This document shows positions 1 through 8,969 of a stretch of 56,672 bases of DNA, piece after piece; the first letter of the stretch is position 1; each line of letters starts with the position of its first letter. Source of the DNA: Pseudomonas maioricensis (lineage in GTDB: Bacteria > Pseudomonadota > Gammaproteobacteria > Pseudomonadales > Pseudomonadaceae); NCBI RefSeq assembly GCF_022790535.1, contig NZ_LOHG01000003.1, positions 177,532-234,203 on the forward strand, given 5' to 3'. The notes beneath the pieces were generated by a model that had not been told where the DNA came from, made no database searches, and saw only the letters and a program-made list of their open reading frames with translations. Position numbers and translations under genes: made by a program.

Positions 1-21
1 TGTCTCGCGGCAAACACTGAC

Positions 22-112
22 CTGTAGGAGCGCACGAGCACCGCGAGGCCGCGATAGCGGTGGATCAGACAAGACGCCATCGCTGCCTCGCGGTGCTCGT
101 GAGCTCCTACAG
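22..112. repeat. REP inverted-repeat pair
   Basis: Two arms start with CTGTAGGAG and end with CTCCTACAG and carry GCACGAGCACCGCGAGG and its complement, separated by a short spacer. This is a REP-type extragenic palindrome. The 16 bases before it (TGTCTCGCGGCAAACA) recur before the REP at the other end of the window. Confidence 0.85.
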
Positions 113-232
113 AAAAAATTAAAAATCAGGCAGTTGCTTTTCGTCGGAGCTAAAAAGCAACGCGAGGTAGCGATGACGGTGTGTCATATGTCCATCGGGC
201 AAACAACCAGGACAAAAAGGTTACGACATCTT

Positions 233-252
233 AATGAGAAAAAATGTCATTT
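233..252 (+). promoter_or_regulatory. Fur box upstream of the haem importer
   Basis: AATGAGAAAAAATGTCATTT matches the Pseudomonas Fur pattern AATGAGAATGATTCTCATTT at 16 of 20 positions, with both outer arms intact. It lies about 85 bases before the first gene of a haem uptake operon, where iron repression is expected. The match is seen in the sequence; regulation is inferred. Confidence 0.65.
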
Positions 253-335
253 GCGGATAGTATGTGTTCTCGAATTCCCCAACCCGGCGAACATTGATAA
301 ACGCGATTGCCGGGGAACGCCTTAAGGACATCGCC

Positions 336-1241
336 ATGAGTCGCTCCGCCGCACGCCCTTCTTCTTTCGCCAAAGCCTTCATTGCCGCCACCGGCTTGTG
401 GCTACTGGCCCAGACCAGCCACGCGGCGGAGTTGCCGCAGCGCTGGGTGTCTGCGGGAGGCTCGGTGAGTGAATGGATCGTCGAGCTGGGGGGAGAGTCT
501 CGACTGGTGGCCGTCGACACCACCAGCCAACATCCGGCCAGTTTGGAAAAGATGCCGAAAATTGGCTATCAACGTCAGCTAAGCGCCGAAGGCGTTCTGG
601 CGCTGCGTCCGGATTTGCTGGTCGGTAGCGAGGAAATGGGGCCGCCACCGGTGCTGGATCAATTGCGCCGGGCTTCGGTGCGGGTCGAAATGCTGTCCTC
701 CAAACCTGAACTCCCGGCACTGGAAAACAACCTCAAGCACCTGGGCGCCTGGTTGGGCGAACCTGAACAGGCCCAGGCACACTTTGCAGCCTTTCGTGAT
801 GCATTGAATAGCCTGTCCAGCCGCCTCGCGAACAACAAAGACCAGTCACCACGAGTACTGCTGCTGGTCGGCGGCGCCGGTGACCGGCCGCTGGTAGCAG
901 GCTCGGACACCCTGGGTTCATGGTTGCTGACCCAGGCAGGCGCTACCAACATCGCCACCCACCAGGGTTACAAACCACTGTCCAGCGAGATGCTACTGGG
1001 GCTGGACCCAGCGTTCATTGTCATCGCTGATCGACGCATCAATGGCCCGGCTGCAGCGCAGGCACTGGTTGCGCAAAACCCCGGCCTGGCCAGCAGCCGC
1101 GCAGTGCGCGAAAACCATTTGTTGCCACTGGATGCCACGCTGCTGGTCGGCGGGCTGGGCCCTCGCCTGCCCGCCGCAGCCGAAGCGCTGGCAAAGTCTT
1201 TCCGACCAACCCTTACTACGACGATCGCTCATAAACCATGA
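336..1241 (+). CDS. hmuT: Haem ABC transporter periplasmic binding protein (HmuT/PhuT type)
   Basis: Predicted 301-residue periplasmic protein that binds haem and hands it to the inner-membrane importer encoded next. Residues 1 to about 31 form a signal peptide ending SHAA. The mature part has the cluster A-2 haem-binder fold signature, including a Tyr near residue 78 (KIGYQRQ) at the place of the haem-ligating Tyr of ShuT and PhuT. I chose ATG 336 over upstream in-frame starts because AAGGA lies 7 bases before it and it begins the signal peptide. The stop overlaps the start of the permease by 4 bases, so the genes are one operon under the Fur box at 233-252. It could bind another iron chelate, but haem fits best. 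Confidence 0.85.
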   Translation: MSRSAARPSSFAKAFIAATGLWLLAQTSHAAELPQRWVSAGGSVSEWIVELGGESRLVAVDTTSQHPASLEKMPKIGYQRQLSAEGVLALRPDLLVGSEEMGPPPVLDQLRRASVRVEMLSSKPELPALENNLKHLGAWLGEPEQAQAHFAAFRDALNSLSSRLANNKDQSPRVLLLVGGAGDRPLVAGSDTLGSWLLTQAGATNIATHQGYKPLSSEMLLGLDPAFIVIADRRINGPAAAQALVAQNPGLASSRAVRENHLLPLDATLLVGGLGPRLPAAAEALAKSFRPTLTTTIAHKP

Positions 1242-2263
1242 GCCTCAGACTTCAGGCCAGCCCCTTATTTATCGGCCTTGGTGCGCTGACGCTGGTCAGT
1301 GTGCTGCTGTCATTGACGCTGGGCCCGTTGAATCTCGCATTGATGGATACCTTGCGCGCGTTGGCGCACATAACGGGTTTGCCAGTCGACGCCGACCAAC
1401 AGGCCGTGTTGGTCATCGGTCAGATCCGCCTGCCCCGTACCCTGCTAGGAATTGCCGTGGGCGCGGTGCTGGCAATCACTGGCGTGGCTATTCAGGCACT
1501 GTTTCGAAATCCGTTGGCTGACCCGGGTTTGATCGGTGTTTCGACAGGCGCAGCGCTGGGCGCGGCGTTTGCGATTTGTCTGGGCGGTATGGCTGCGCCT
1601 GCCTGGTTCCAGCCTTACCTGCTTTCGCTGTGCGCGTTCGCTGGCGGGCTGGGTGTCACGGCCATTGTTTACCGACTCGGCTACCGGGCCGGACAGACCC
1701 GGGTCGGCATCATGCTGCTTGCCGGGATCGCAATCACCGCCATGGCTGCGGCCTTGATCGGGTTACTGGGTTATCTGGCCGACGATGCAACGCTTCGGCA
1801 ATTGACCTCATGGAATCTGGGAAGCCTCAACGGCGCCAGTTATGCACGCCTCTGGCCATTGCTGCTGATCGTACTTGCAGTCGCCGCCTGGTTGCCACGC
1901 CGGGCTGCTGCCTTGAACGTGTTGTTGCTGGGTGAATCGGAAGCCCGCCATCTGGGCATTGAAGTTGAACGACTCAAAGCCGAGCTGATTTTTTGTACCG
2001 CACTGGGGGTTGGCGCTGCGGTGGCCGCTGCCGGTCTGATCGGTTTTATCGGGCTGGTGGTGCCGCACTTGCTACGGTTGTTGGCAGGCCCTGATCATCG
2101 ACTGCTATTGCCCGCGTCCCTGCTCGGCGGCGCAAGCTTGTTGCTGTTGGCAGATACCATTGCGCGCATGTTGCTGACGCCAGCCGAATTACCGCTGGGC
2201 ATCGTCACCGCCTTGCTGGGCGCACCGTTTTTCCTCTATCTATTGATCCGTCGGGGGATCTGA
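1238..2263 (+). CDS. hmuU: Haem ABC transporter permease (FecCD family)
   Basis: Inner-membrane permease of 341 residues, the usual FecCD/BtuC length. It is hydrophobic throughout, with about ten predicted membrane segments. Family sequences are visible: RLPRTLLGIAVGAVLAITG near the N-terminus, RNPLADPGLIGVSTGA, and GFIGLVVPHLLRLL before the last helices, the loop that contacts the ATPase. ATGA overlap with hmuT and TGATG overlap with hmuV show translational coupling. Substrate (haem) is inferred from the partner binding protein. Confidence 0.88.
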   Translation: MSLRLQASPLFIGLGALTLVSVLLSLTLGPLNLALMDTLRALAHITGLPVDADQQAVLVIGQIRLPRTLLGIAVGAVLAITGVAIQALFRNPLADPGLIGVSTGAALGAAFAICLGGMAAPAWFQPYLLSLCAFAGGLGVTAIVYRLGYRAGQTRVGIMLLAGIAITAMAAALIGLLGYLADDATLRQLTSWNLGSLNGASYARLWPLLLIVLAVAAWLPRRAAALNVLLLGESEARHLGIEVERLKAELIFCTALGVGAAVAAAGLIGFIGLVVPHLLRLLAGPDHRLLLPASLLGGASLLLLADTIARMLLTPAELPLGIVTALLGAPFFLYLLIRRGI

Positions 2264-3030
2264 TGCTCAGCGTCTCTGGCCTTGGCCTGCAAACCGGTGA
2301 CAACTGGCGTTTGCGCGACATCGATCTGAGCCTCTTCGAAGGTGAAGTGCTGGGCGTGCTCGGCCCTAATGGCGCGGGCAAAAGCAGCCTGTTCGGTGCG
2401 ATGAGTGGGGAGCTTTCGCCGAGCTCTGGCGAAGTGCTGCTGGAAGGACAACCACTGAACAAATGGACCGGGCGCGAACGGGCGCAGAAAATGACGGTGC
2501 TACCGCAGACGTCCACGCTGGAGTTCGACTTTCTGGCGAACCAAGTCGTGAGCTTTGGTCGCCTGCCACACGACAGCGGTGCCCAGGCCGACGCCGAAAT
2601 CGTCGAGCAGGTGCTGGCGCACTGCGCATTGGGACACCTGACTCAACGAACGTATACGCAGCTGTCCGGGGGCGAACGCCAGAGGGTGCAACTGGCTCGC
2701 GCCCTCGCCCAGCTCTGGCCTGCGGCATCCGGCAAAACCCTGCTGCTGGACGAACCCACCGCAGCCCTCGACCCACGTCACCAGCACGCCTCGCTGCAAC
2801 GGATTCGCCAGCTGGCTGCCGACGGCGTCTCGGTGGCGCTGGTACTGCACGACCTTAATCTGGCTGCCCGCTACTGCGACCGGCTTCTATTGCTCGCCGA
2901 AGGGCGCATCCATGCGCTGGGTACTCCTGCCGAAGTCTTGCAGCCGCATTTGCTACATGAGGTGTTTGGTCTCGAAGTGCTCATTCAGGAACACCCCATG
3001 GATGGTTACCCGGTGGTGATCGTTCGCTAA
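2263..3030 (+). CDS. hmuV: Haem ABC transporter ATP-binding protein
   Basis: ATPase of 255 residues that powers haem import. Walker A GPNGAGKSS is at residues 34-42, signature LSGGERQR near 134, and Walker B TLLLDEPT near 160, followed by the switch His in VLHDLNLAARYCD. All catalytic motifs are intact. The gene starts within the stop of hmuU (TGATG) and closes the three-gene operon. No TonB receptor and no cytoplasmic haem chaperone (PhuS type) is present in this window; they may lie before position 1 or elsewhere. Confidence 0.88.
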   Translation: MLSVSGLGLQTGDNWRLRDIDLSLFEGEVLGVLGPNGAGKSSLFGAMSGELSPSSGEVLLEGQPLNKWTGRERAQKMTVLPQTSTLEFDFLANQVVSFGRLPHDSGAQADAEIVEQVLAHCALGHLTQRTYTQLSGGERQRVQLARALAQLWPAASGKTLLLDEPTAALDPRHQHASLQRIRQLAADGVSVALVLHDLNLAARYCDRLLLLAEGRIHALGTPAEVLQPHLLHEVFGLEVLIQEHPMDGYPVVIVR

Positions 3031-3479
3031 GTCAGTGCGGTCTGACGTGGGACTGGTTTTAGCGGGGGGAAGCGTATTTCTGACGATGAAGATATCAAAG
3101 AACGCTGATTCAGAGGCGTTGATGTGGATTGACTTTGGTCGCCGCAATTAATTTGACGCGATTGGAATCAGCATCCCCGTCTTAAACAAATCGCCCAACG
3201 TCTCCGATACCAACCAGGCCTGTAGGAGCTGCCGAAGGCTGCGATGACGGCATATCAGGATAAATGCTTCGCAGCCTTCGTCAGTTCCTACAGAAAGCGC
3301 ATTTCAATTCAGCAAGATGGCCCTGCTTTTCTGACACAGCGCTGTCGAACCAGCCGTTCTTCGCGGGCAAGCCTCGCTCCAACAGAAACCCTGGACCCGA
3401 CAGGAGTTATAAGTAGTCTGATAAGCGCGAACGTGTCGCCAGACAACATACGATGAATAAACAACCAAAACGCAGACGC
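3031..3479. other. Gene-free stretch with REP remnants
   Basis: No convincing gene was seen between hmuV and the tRNA operon. It holds the REP pair at 3220-3293, a lone half-REP near 3357-3383 (TTCGCGGGCAAGCCTCGCTCC), and before that half the motif CTGACACAGCGCTGTC, related to the leader found before other REPs. In-frame stretches here lack a ribosome site and protein-like composition. Confidence 0.6.
3220..3293. repeat. REP inverted-repeat pair
   Basis: Arms CTGTAGGAGCTGCCGAAGG and its near complement (one change, CGTCAGTTCCTACAG) flank a spacer of about 30 bases. This is the commonest REP class in the window. Confidence 0.85.
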
Positions 3480-3523
3480 AAAAAATCCCGATTTGAGCAC
3501 CAAGCTTAAATCAGGCTTTTTTG
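3480..3523 (-). terminator. Terminator of the tRNA operon
   Basis: An A-run, a stem (GCCTGATTT pairing with AAATCGGGA) and a T-run lie just after the last tRNA-Pro in the direction of transcription. The structure is symmetrical and could also act on the plus strand. Confidence 0.6.
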
Positions 3524-3529
3524 TGAAGA

Positions 3530-3606
3530 TGGTCGGGGTAAGGGGATTCGAACTCCTGACATCCTGCTCCCAAAGCAGGCGCGCTACCGGACTGCGCTAT
3601 ACCCCG
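3530..3606 (-). tRNA. tRNA-Pro (UGG), copy 2
   Basis: On the minus strand this folds as a complete 77-base tRNA: acceptor CGGGGTA pairs with TACCCCG, the anticodon loop reads CTTTGGGAG (anticodon UGG), the T-arm carries GTTCGAATC, and CCA is encoded. It matches the copy at 3789-3865 and is the last gene of the tRNA operon. Confidence 0.95.
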
Positions 3607-3707
3607 GGTGAAACTTTTAAAGACGCCTCAACCAGCCGTCTGCGATTTGATGCGAATGGCATCAGATCTATAAGATTCGGCCCCGGCATTGCTGCTGAGG
3701 CCAAAAA

Positions 3708-3783
3708 TGGTGGGTCGTGTGGGATTCGAACCTACGACCAATTGGTTAAAAGCCAACTGCTCTACCAACTGAGCTAACGACCC
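3708..3783 (-). tRNA. tRNA-Lys (UUU)
   Basis: Minus-strand 76-base tRNA with acceptor GGGTCGT/ACGACCC, anticodon loop around TTT, T-arm GGTTCGAATCC and an encoded CCA. It sits between two tRNA-Pro copies. Confidence 0.95.
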
Positions 3784-3788
3784 AAAAA

Positions 3789-3865
3789 TGGTCGGGGTAA
3801 GGGGATTCGAACTCCTGACATCCTGCTCCCAAAGCAGGCGCGCTACCGGACTGCGCTATACCCCG
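3789..3865 (-). tRNA. tRNA-Pro (UGG), copy 1
   Basis: Same 77-base tRNA-Pro(UGG) sequence as 3530-3606, including the encoded CCA. Only 5 bases separate it from the 5' end of tRNA-Lys, as expected for one polycistronic tRNA precursor. Confidence 0.95.
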
Positions 3866-3886
3866 ATACAGCTACATGTTGAAATC

Positions 3887-3962
<76 letters not shown>

Positions 3963-4082
3963 ACTTATCGATTTCAGATGCAACTTTTACAACTTACTGC
4001 TCTGAACTAACGCGCTGTTAACTTGTTAATTCAACCTCTTCGATGTGTTTGCATCGCTGCGTTCACGTCTCTGAGGCGCGCT

Positions 4083-4110
4083 ATTCTACAATTTTAAAAA
4101 GAGGTGTCAA
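4083..4110 (-). promoter_or_regulatory. Sigma-70 promoter of the tRNA operon
   Basis: Read on the minus strand, a perfect -35 box TTGACA (4105-4110) and -10 box TAGAAT (4083-4088) are 16 bases apart and are followed by a GC-rich discriminator AGCGCGCC. Such a discriminator is typical of stringently controlled stable-RNA promoters; that control is inferred. Confidence 0.75.
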
Positions 4111-4193
4111 CCCCTTAAATTGCTTTTAAGACAATGATTTGCGATTTTTTTTCAGATGGCCTTTCAGCCTTCGCAAATCCATCCATTCGCAGC

Positions 4194-4232
4194 GCCGGGC
4201 TCGTCTGGATATGCATCACCGACGAGCCCGGG
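4194..4232 (-). terminator. Hairpin after clpB
   Basis: A 12-base GC-rich stem with one mismatch (GCCGGGCTCGTC at 4194-4205 against 4221-4232) lies just beyond the clpB stop. No clear T-run follows directly in the clpB direction, so it may be a terminator or an mRNA end-protecting hairpin. Confidence 0.45.
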
Positions 4233-4244
4233 CTGCTGACGAAA

Positions 4245-6809
4245 TCAGTTAAACACGATTTCGTCGTCAACCACTGTGCCGGTCACACTGGAGCCCGGCA
4301 TGAACCCACCTGACAGAATCAACTGCGCCAGCGGGTTCTCGATCCAGCGCTGGATCGCTCGTTTGAGCGGCCGGGCACCGTAAACCGGGTCGTAACCCAC
4401 AGCGATGAGCTTATCCATCGCCTCAGGGCTCAGCTCCAGCTTCAACTCGCGCTCGGTCAGACGACTGCGCAGACGAGCCAACTGGATATCCATGATGCCT
4501 GCGATCTGATCGCGGGCCAGTGGCTCGAAGATCACCACTTCATCAATCCGGTTCAGGAACTCCGGCCGGAAGTGATTGCTGACGGCATCCATCACCGCTG
4601 CACGTTGCGCTTCACGGTCACCCACCAATTCCTGAATCTGCGCCGAGCCCAGGTTGGAGGTCATCACGATCACGGTATTGCGGAAATCCACCGTACGACC
4701 GTGGCTGTCGGTCAGGCGGCCGTCTTCAAGCACCTGCAGCAGGATGTTGAACACATCCGGATGCGCCTTCTCCACCTCGTCCAGCAGGATCACGGAGTAA
4801 GGCTTGCGACGTACCGCTTCAGTGAGATAGCCGCCCTCTTCATAACCTACATAGCCTGGTGGGGCACCGATCAGTCGAGCCACGGAATGCTTCTCCATGA
4901 ACTCGGACATATCGATACGCACCATCGCCTCTTCAGTGTCGAACAGGAACTCAGCCAGCGCCTTGCACAACTCGGTCTTACCGACACCGGTTGGGCCGAG
5001 GAACATGAACGAACCACTTGGGCGATTCGGATCAGACAACCCGGCACGGGAACGACGGACCGCGTTGGAAACCGCAACCACCGCTTCGTTCTGACCAATC
5101 ACGCGCTGGTGCAGCAAACTCTCCATGCGCAGCAACTTGTCGCGTTCGCCTTCAAGCATCTTCGACACCGGAATCCCGGTCCACTTGGACACGACCTCGG
5201 CAATCTCTTCTTCCGTGACCTTGCTGCGCAACAACTGGTTCTCGGGCTTGCCGTGCTGGTCGACCATTTGCAGGCTGCGTTCCAGGTCCGGAATGATCCC
5301 GTACTGCAATTCGGCCATGCGGTTCAGGTCACCACGTCGACGAGCTGCTTCCAGCTCCTGACGCGATTGTTCAATCTTCTGCTGAATCTGCGCAGAACCG
5401 GTGACTTCGGCTTTTTCCGAAGTCCAGATTTCTTCCAGGTCCGCGTATTCACGATCCAGACGGACAATTTCTTCCTGAAGTTTTTCCAGACGCTTGATCG
5501 CGGCTTCGTCGTCTTCTTTCTTCAGCGCCTGAGATTCAACCTTCAGTTGGATCAGGCGACGCTCAAGGCGGTCGAGCACTTCTGGTTTGGAGTCGATCTC
5601 CATGCGAATCCGGCTGGCGGCTTCGTCGATCAGGTCGATGGCCTTGTCCGGCAACTGCCGATCAGTAATGTAGCGATGGCTCAGCTTGGCCGCCGCAATG
5701 ATCGCACCGTCAGTGATCGCCACTTTATGGTGGACTTCGTAGCGCTCTTTCAGGCCACGCAGGATCGCAATGGTGTCTTCCTCGCTCGGCTCATCCACCA
5801 GCACTTTCTGGAAGCGACGCTCAAGGGCCGCATCCTTCTCTATATATTGGCGATATTCGTTAAGCGTGGTCGCACCCACGCAATGCAACTCGCCACGAGC
5901 CAGGGCGGGCTTGAGCATGTTGCCCGCATCCATGGAGCCTTCGCCCTTACCGGCGCCGACCATGGTGTGCAGTTCGTCGATGAACAGGATGATCTGGCCG
6001 TCCTGCTTGGAAAGCTCATTGAGCAACGACTTCAGGCGCTCTTCGAACTCACCGCGAAACTTGGCACCGGCGATCAGTGCGCCCATGTCCAGTGACAGCA
6101 AGCGCTTGCCCTTCAGGCCATCCGGCACTTCACCGTTGATAATGCGCTGGGCCAGACCTTCAGCGATGGCGGTCTTACCCACGCCAGGCTCACCAATCAG
6201 CACCGGGTTGTTCTTGGTCCGACGTTGCAGCACCTGAATGGTCCGACGGATTTCGTCGTCACGGCCGATCACCGGGTCCAGCTTGCCTTCTTCGGCGCGC
6301 TTGGTCAGGTCGACGGTGTATTTATCCAACGCCTGGCGCGACTCTTCGACATTAGGGTCGTTGACCGCCGAGCCGCCACGCAGGTTGCTGATGGCGTTCT
6401 CCAGCGCCTTCTTGCTGACGCCTTGGCCAAGCAGCAATTTGCCCAACTTGCTGTTTTCATCCATGGCCGCGAGCAGCACCAGTTCGCTGGAAATGAACTG
6501 GTCACCCTTCTGCTGCGCCAGACGATCAGCCTGATTGAGCAGACGTGCGAGATCCTGCGACATGTTGACGTCGCCGGTCGGGTTCTGGATTTTCGGCAGA
6601 TGGTCGAGCTCTTTGGTCAGTTCTTTGCGCAGGCTGTTGATGTCAAAGCCAACCTGCAACAGCAACGGCTTGATCGTACCGCCCTGCTGGTCAAGCAACG
6701 CCTGCATCAAATGTGCAGACTCAATGGCCGGATGGTCGAGACCTACCGCCAGGGATTGGGAATCAGATAACGCTAACTGTAATTTGCTGGTCAATCTATC
6801 GATACGCAT
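4245..6809 (-). CDS. clpB: ClpB disaggregase chaperone
   Basis: Hexameric AAA+ chaperone of 854 residues that works with DnaK to pull proteins out of aggregates. In order: N-terminal Clp repeat domain (to about 145), AAA-1 with Walker [10 protein letters not shown] near 205, coiled-coil middle domain near 410-530 rich in Glu, Arg and Leu, and AAA-2 with Walker [10 protein letters not shown] near 605. C-terminal ARPLKRAIQ is the family sensor-2 region. Length is normal for the family. The ATG at 6809 has an AGGAAGG ribosome site. A sigma-32 type promoter lies upstream, so heat induction is expected. Confidence 0.97.
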   Translation of the reverse strand: MRIDRLTSKLQLALSDSQSLAVGLDHPAIESAHLMQALLDQQGGTIKPLLLQVGFDINSLRKELTKELDHLPKIQNPTGDVNMSQDLARLLNQADRLAQQKGDQFISSELVLLAAMDENSKLGKLLLGQGVSKKALENAISNLRGGSAVNDPNVEESRQALDKYTVDLTKRAEEGKLDPVIGRDDEIRRTIQVLQRRTKNNPVLIGEPGVGKTAIAEGLAQRIINGEVPDGLKGKRLLSLDMGALIAGAKFRGEFEERLKSLLNELSKQDGQIILFIDELHTMVGAGKGEGSMDAGNMLKPALARGELHCVGATTLNEYRQYIEKDAALERRFQKVLVDEPSEEDTIAILRGLKERYEVHHKVAITDGAIIAAAKLSHRYITDRQLPDKAIDLIDEAASRIRMEIDSKPEVLDRLERRLIQLKVESQALKKEDDEAAIKRLEKLQEEIVRLDREYADLEEIWTSEKAEVTGSAQIQQKIEQSRQELEAARRRGDLNRMAELQYGIIPDLERSLQMVDQHGKPENQLLRSKVTEEEIAEVVSKWTGIPVSKMLEGERDKLLRMESLLHQRVIGQNEAVVAVSNAVRRSRAGLSDPNRPSGSFMFLGPTGVGKTELCKALAEFLFDTEEAMVRIDMSEFMEKHSVARLIGAPPGYVGYEEGGYLTEAVRRKPYSVILLDEVEKAHPDVFNILLQVLEDGRLTDSHGRTVDFRNTVIVMTSNLGSAQIQELVGDREAQRAAVMDAVSNHFRPEFLNRIDEVVIFEPLARDQIAGIMDIQLARLRSRLTERELKLELSPEAMDKLIAVGYDPVYGARPLKRAIQRWIENPLAQLILSGGFMPGSSVTGTVVDDEIVFN

Positions 6810-6883
6810 TAGTCACCTTCCTATATAAGCAGGCCGGAGCAAATAAACACACCTATGAAAAAAACCTGCTGGATGCCCACTAC

Positions 6884-6909
6884 ATGCGGGCAATTGCGTA
6901 AGATTCAAG
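6884..6909 (-). promoter_or_regulatory. Sigma-32 (heat-shock) promoter of clpB
   Basis: On the minus strand CTTGAA (6904-6909) is followed after 13 bases by CCCGCAT (6884-6890), close to the RpoH consensus CTTGAA and CCCCAT. It lies about 75-100 bases before the clpB ATG. Its place before a classic heat-shock gene makes the call stronger. Confidence 0.7.
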
Positions 6910-6983
6910 CAGAAATTGATTGACGCAGGTCAACATTGCACGAAGAAGTCTAGATGATCGTGCGTTCCACAGTCACCTCGGCC

Positions 6984-7059
6984 CTGTAGGAGCTGCCGAA
7001 GGCTGCGAATCGCGGTGTGTCAGCATCACCTCTTTCGCAGCCTTCGGCAGCTCCTACAG
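6984..7059. repeat. REP inverted-repeat pair
   Basis: Arms CTGTAGGAGCTGCCGAAGG and the exact complement flank a spacer; same class as at 3220. With the clpB promoter it fills the 324-base gap between clpB and pgeF; no gene was seen there. Confidence 0.9.
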
Positions 7060-7133
7060 AAATTGTGCTGAAATTCGCGAAGTGGCCAGGCCCTTCAATA
7101 CGGATTCAGACATGCCGCCGCAGAGAAAAAAAA

Positions 7134-7862
7134 TCAGGCGCGATCAATCCAGATCAACGAAGCAAAGCGGCCGTTGCGAGCGCTCTGGCGGTAGGAATAG
7201 AAGCGAGGATCAGTGAAGGTATCGAAGCCACCGCCATAAACAGCAGTGATCCCGTGAGCGGCCAGCCGCAGGCGGGCCAAAGCATAAATGTCGGCCATGA
7301 ACCGGCCGGAATTTTTGCTTGGGATAAAAGCTGCGTCCGTTTGCGGGTGCGTGCTTATAAAAGCTTCGCGAACCTCTGCGCCGACTTCGAACGATGGTTG
7401 ACCAATGGCAGGCCCCAGCCAGACCAGAATCTCGCCGGGCGCAACTTGCAGACTATCAGCCGCCGCCTCCAGCACACCGGCAGCCAGACCACGCCAACCG
7501 GCGTGAGCAGCCGCCACACGCGTACCGGCCCGATTGCAGAAAAGAGCAGGCAGGCAATCGGCAGTCATGATGGTGCAGGCGATGCCCGGCGTGGCAGTCC
7601 AGCTGGCGTCAGCCTCGACCACTTGAGTCGGGTCAGCCTCGGCAACCACCACACCATGCACTTGTTTGAGCCAGGCAGCCTGAATATTCAGCTCCGAGGT
7701 CAGACGCAGGCGATTGGCGGCGACGGCTTGCGGATCGTCGTCAACGTGATCGCCCAGATTGAAGCTCTCAAACGGCGCCAGACTGACGCCGCCGTTACGG
7801 GTTGTGACGCAGGACTTGATCCCCGCAGGCGCGGGCCAGTCGGGAATCAGCCAGTCACTCAC
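7134..7862 (-). CDS. pgeF: Peptidoglycan editing factor / purine nucleoside phosphorylase (YfiH, DUF152)
   Basis: Protein of 242 residues of the YfiH/LACC1 multicopper-oxidase-like family, reported to phosphorolyse purine nucleosides and, in E. coli, to keep wrong amino acids out of peptidoglycan precursors. Conserved metal and active-site residues are visible: His in KQVHG, Cys in MTADCLPAL and His in AAHAGWRG. The start overlaps the rluD stop by 4 bases, so it is translated with rluD. Older names call it a laccase; the nucleoside role is better supported in the literature. Confidence 0.85.
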   Translation of the reverse strand: MSDWLIPDWPAPAGIKSCVTTRNGGVSLAPFESFNLGDHVDDDPQAVAANRLRLTSELNIQAAWLKQVHGVVVAEADPTQVVEADASWTATPGIACTIMTADCLPALFCNRAGTRVAAAHAGWRGLAAGVLEAAADSLQVAPGEILVWLGPAIGQPSFEVGAEVREAFISTHPQTDAAFIPSKNSGRFMADIYALARLRLAAHGITAVYGGGFDTFTDPRFYSYRQSARNGRFASLIWIDRA

Positions 7863-8821
7863 CCGATGAACGCCTCGCGATCCTGCTTGAGCAGCGACAG
7901 CAGCCAGACGAAATCGTCAGGCAACGGCGATTCCCAGCTCATGCGCTTACCGGTGGTCGGATGATCCAGCTCCAGGAAGCGAGCATGCAGCGCCTGACGC
8001 GGGAAGGTTTTCAGCGAATCGACCATGGTCACGCTGGCGGCTGGCGGGATGCGGAAACGACCGCCATAGGCCTGATCGCCCACCAACGGGTAGTTGATGT
8101 GCGCCATGTGGACACGAATCTGGTGAGTACGACCGGTTTCCAGCTTGACCCGCACATGGGTGTGGGAGCGGAAACGCTCAAGCACGCGGTAGTGACTCAC
8201 CGCCTGCTTACCGCCTTCCATGACCGCCATGCGCTGACGTTGCTGACCGTGACGGCCAATCGGCGCGTCGATCTTGCCACCGGCAGTGACAACACCGATC
8301 ACGATGCACTCATAGATGCGGCTCACGGTACGGCTTTGCAGCTGGGTCACGAGCTGGGTCTGCGCTTGAATCGTCTTGGCGACCACCATCAGACCGGTGG
8401 TGTCCTTGTCGAGACGGTGCACGATACCGGCACGCGGCACATTGATAATGTCCGGCACGTGGTGCAGCAAGGCATTGAGCAGCGTGCCATCAGCGTGACC
8501 GGCAGCCGGGTGCACGACCAGACCAGCAGGTTTGTTGATGACCAGGATCTGATCGTCTTCATAGACGATATCGAGTTCGATGTCTTGAGCGAGCCATTCG
8601 CCCTGGGCCTCCTGCTCGGCGATCAATTGCAGAACAGCACCACCGTGCACGATGTCACGAGGGCGAAGTACGCCTCCGTCCACCGTCAAACGGCCGTCCT
8701 TGATCCAGGCAGAAAGGCGCGAGCGCGAGTGCTCAGCGAATAATTGTGCGGCGACTTGATCGAGGCGTTGACCGCCCAATTCGGACGGCACCTCTGCGCG
8801 AAGTTCTATATTTTCGGACAT
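7859..8821 (-). CDS. rluD: 23S rRNA pseudouridine synthase RluD
   Basis: Makes pseudouridines 1911, 1915 and 1917 in helix 69 of 23S rRNA. The 320-residue protein has an N-terminal S4 RNA-binding domain (about 16-75) and the RluA catalytic domain with HRLDKDTTG, whose Asp138 is the catalytic nucleophile. KPAGLVVHP and GRTHQIRVHM are further family blocks. It is divergent from bamD with 148 bases between starts and leads the rluD-pgeF unit. Position beside bamD supports RluD rather than other RluA-family paralogues. Confidence 0.93.
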   Translation of the reverse strand: MSENIELRAEVPSELGGQRLDQVAAQLFAEHSRSRLSAWIKDGRLTVDGGVLRPRDIVHGGAVLQLIAEQEAQGEWLAQDIELDIVYEDDQILVINKPAGLVVHPAAGHADGTLLNALLHHVPDIINVPRAGIVHRLDKDTTGLMVVAKTIQAQTQLVTQLQSRTVSRIYECIVIGVVTAGGKIDAPIGRHGQQRQRMAVMEGGKQAVSHYRVLERFRSHTHVRVKLETGRTHQIRVHMAHINYPLVGDQAYGGRFRIPPAASVTMVDSLKTFPRQALHARFLELDHPTTGKRMSWESPLPDDFVWLLSLLKQDREAFIG

Positions 8822-8969
8822 GGCCAGACTAGGTGGCGGCTAGCCTTTGGTTTCGGCAGCGCGCTTGTGGTTAAATACGGCGTCTTTTGCCCCGGGGGTT
8901 CCGCGGGGTGCTCATCATAACAGGACGGTCACGCCCAAGACAGCGACCGTTATAGGGACGCAAGCCGCC

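Noticed and set aside
22..112. REP clusters as a CRISPR array
   Set aside because: The repeats are single palindromic pairs scattered between genes, with no regular spacer series and no cas genes.
3493..3777. An open frame across tRNA-Pro and tRNA-Lys
   Set aside because: It is made of tRNA genes read on the opposite strand.
4572..6095. A 507-codon open frame antisense to clpB
   Set aside because: It mirrors the codon pattern of clpB on the other strand; composition is unlike a protein and no ribosome site is seen. The same holds for long antisense frames over ileS, pilE-thiO, obgE, ettA, bamD and cstA.
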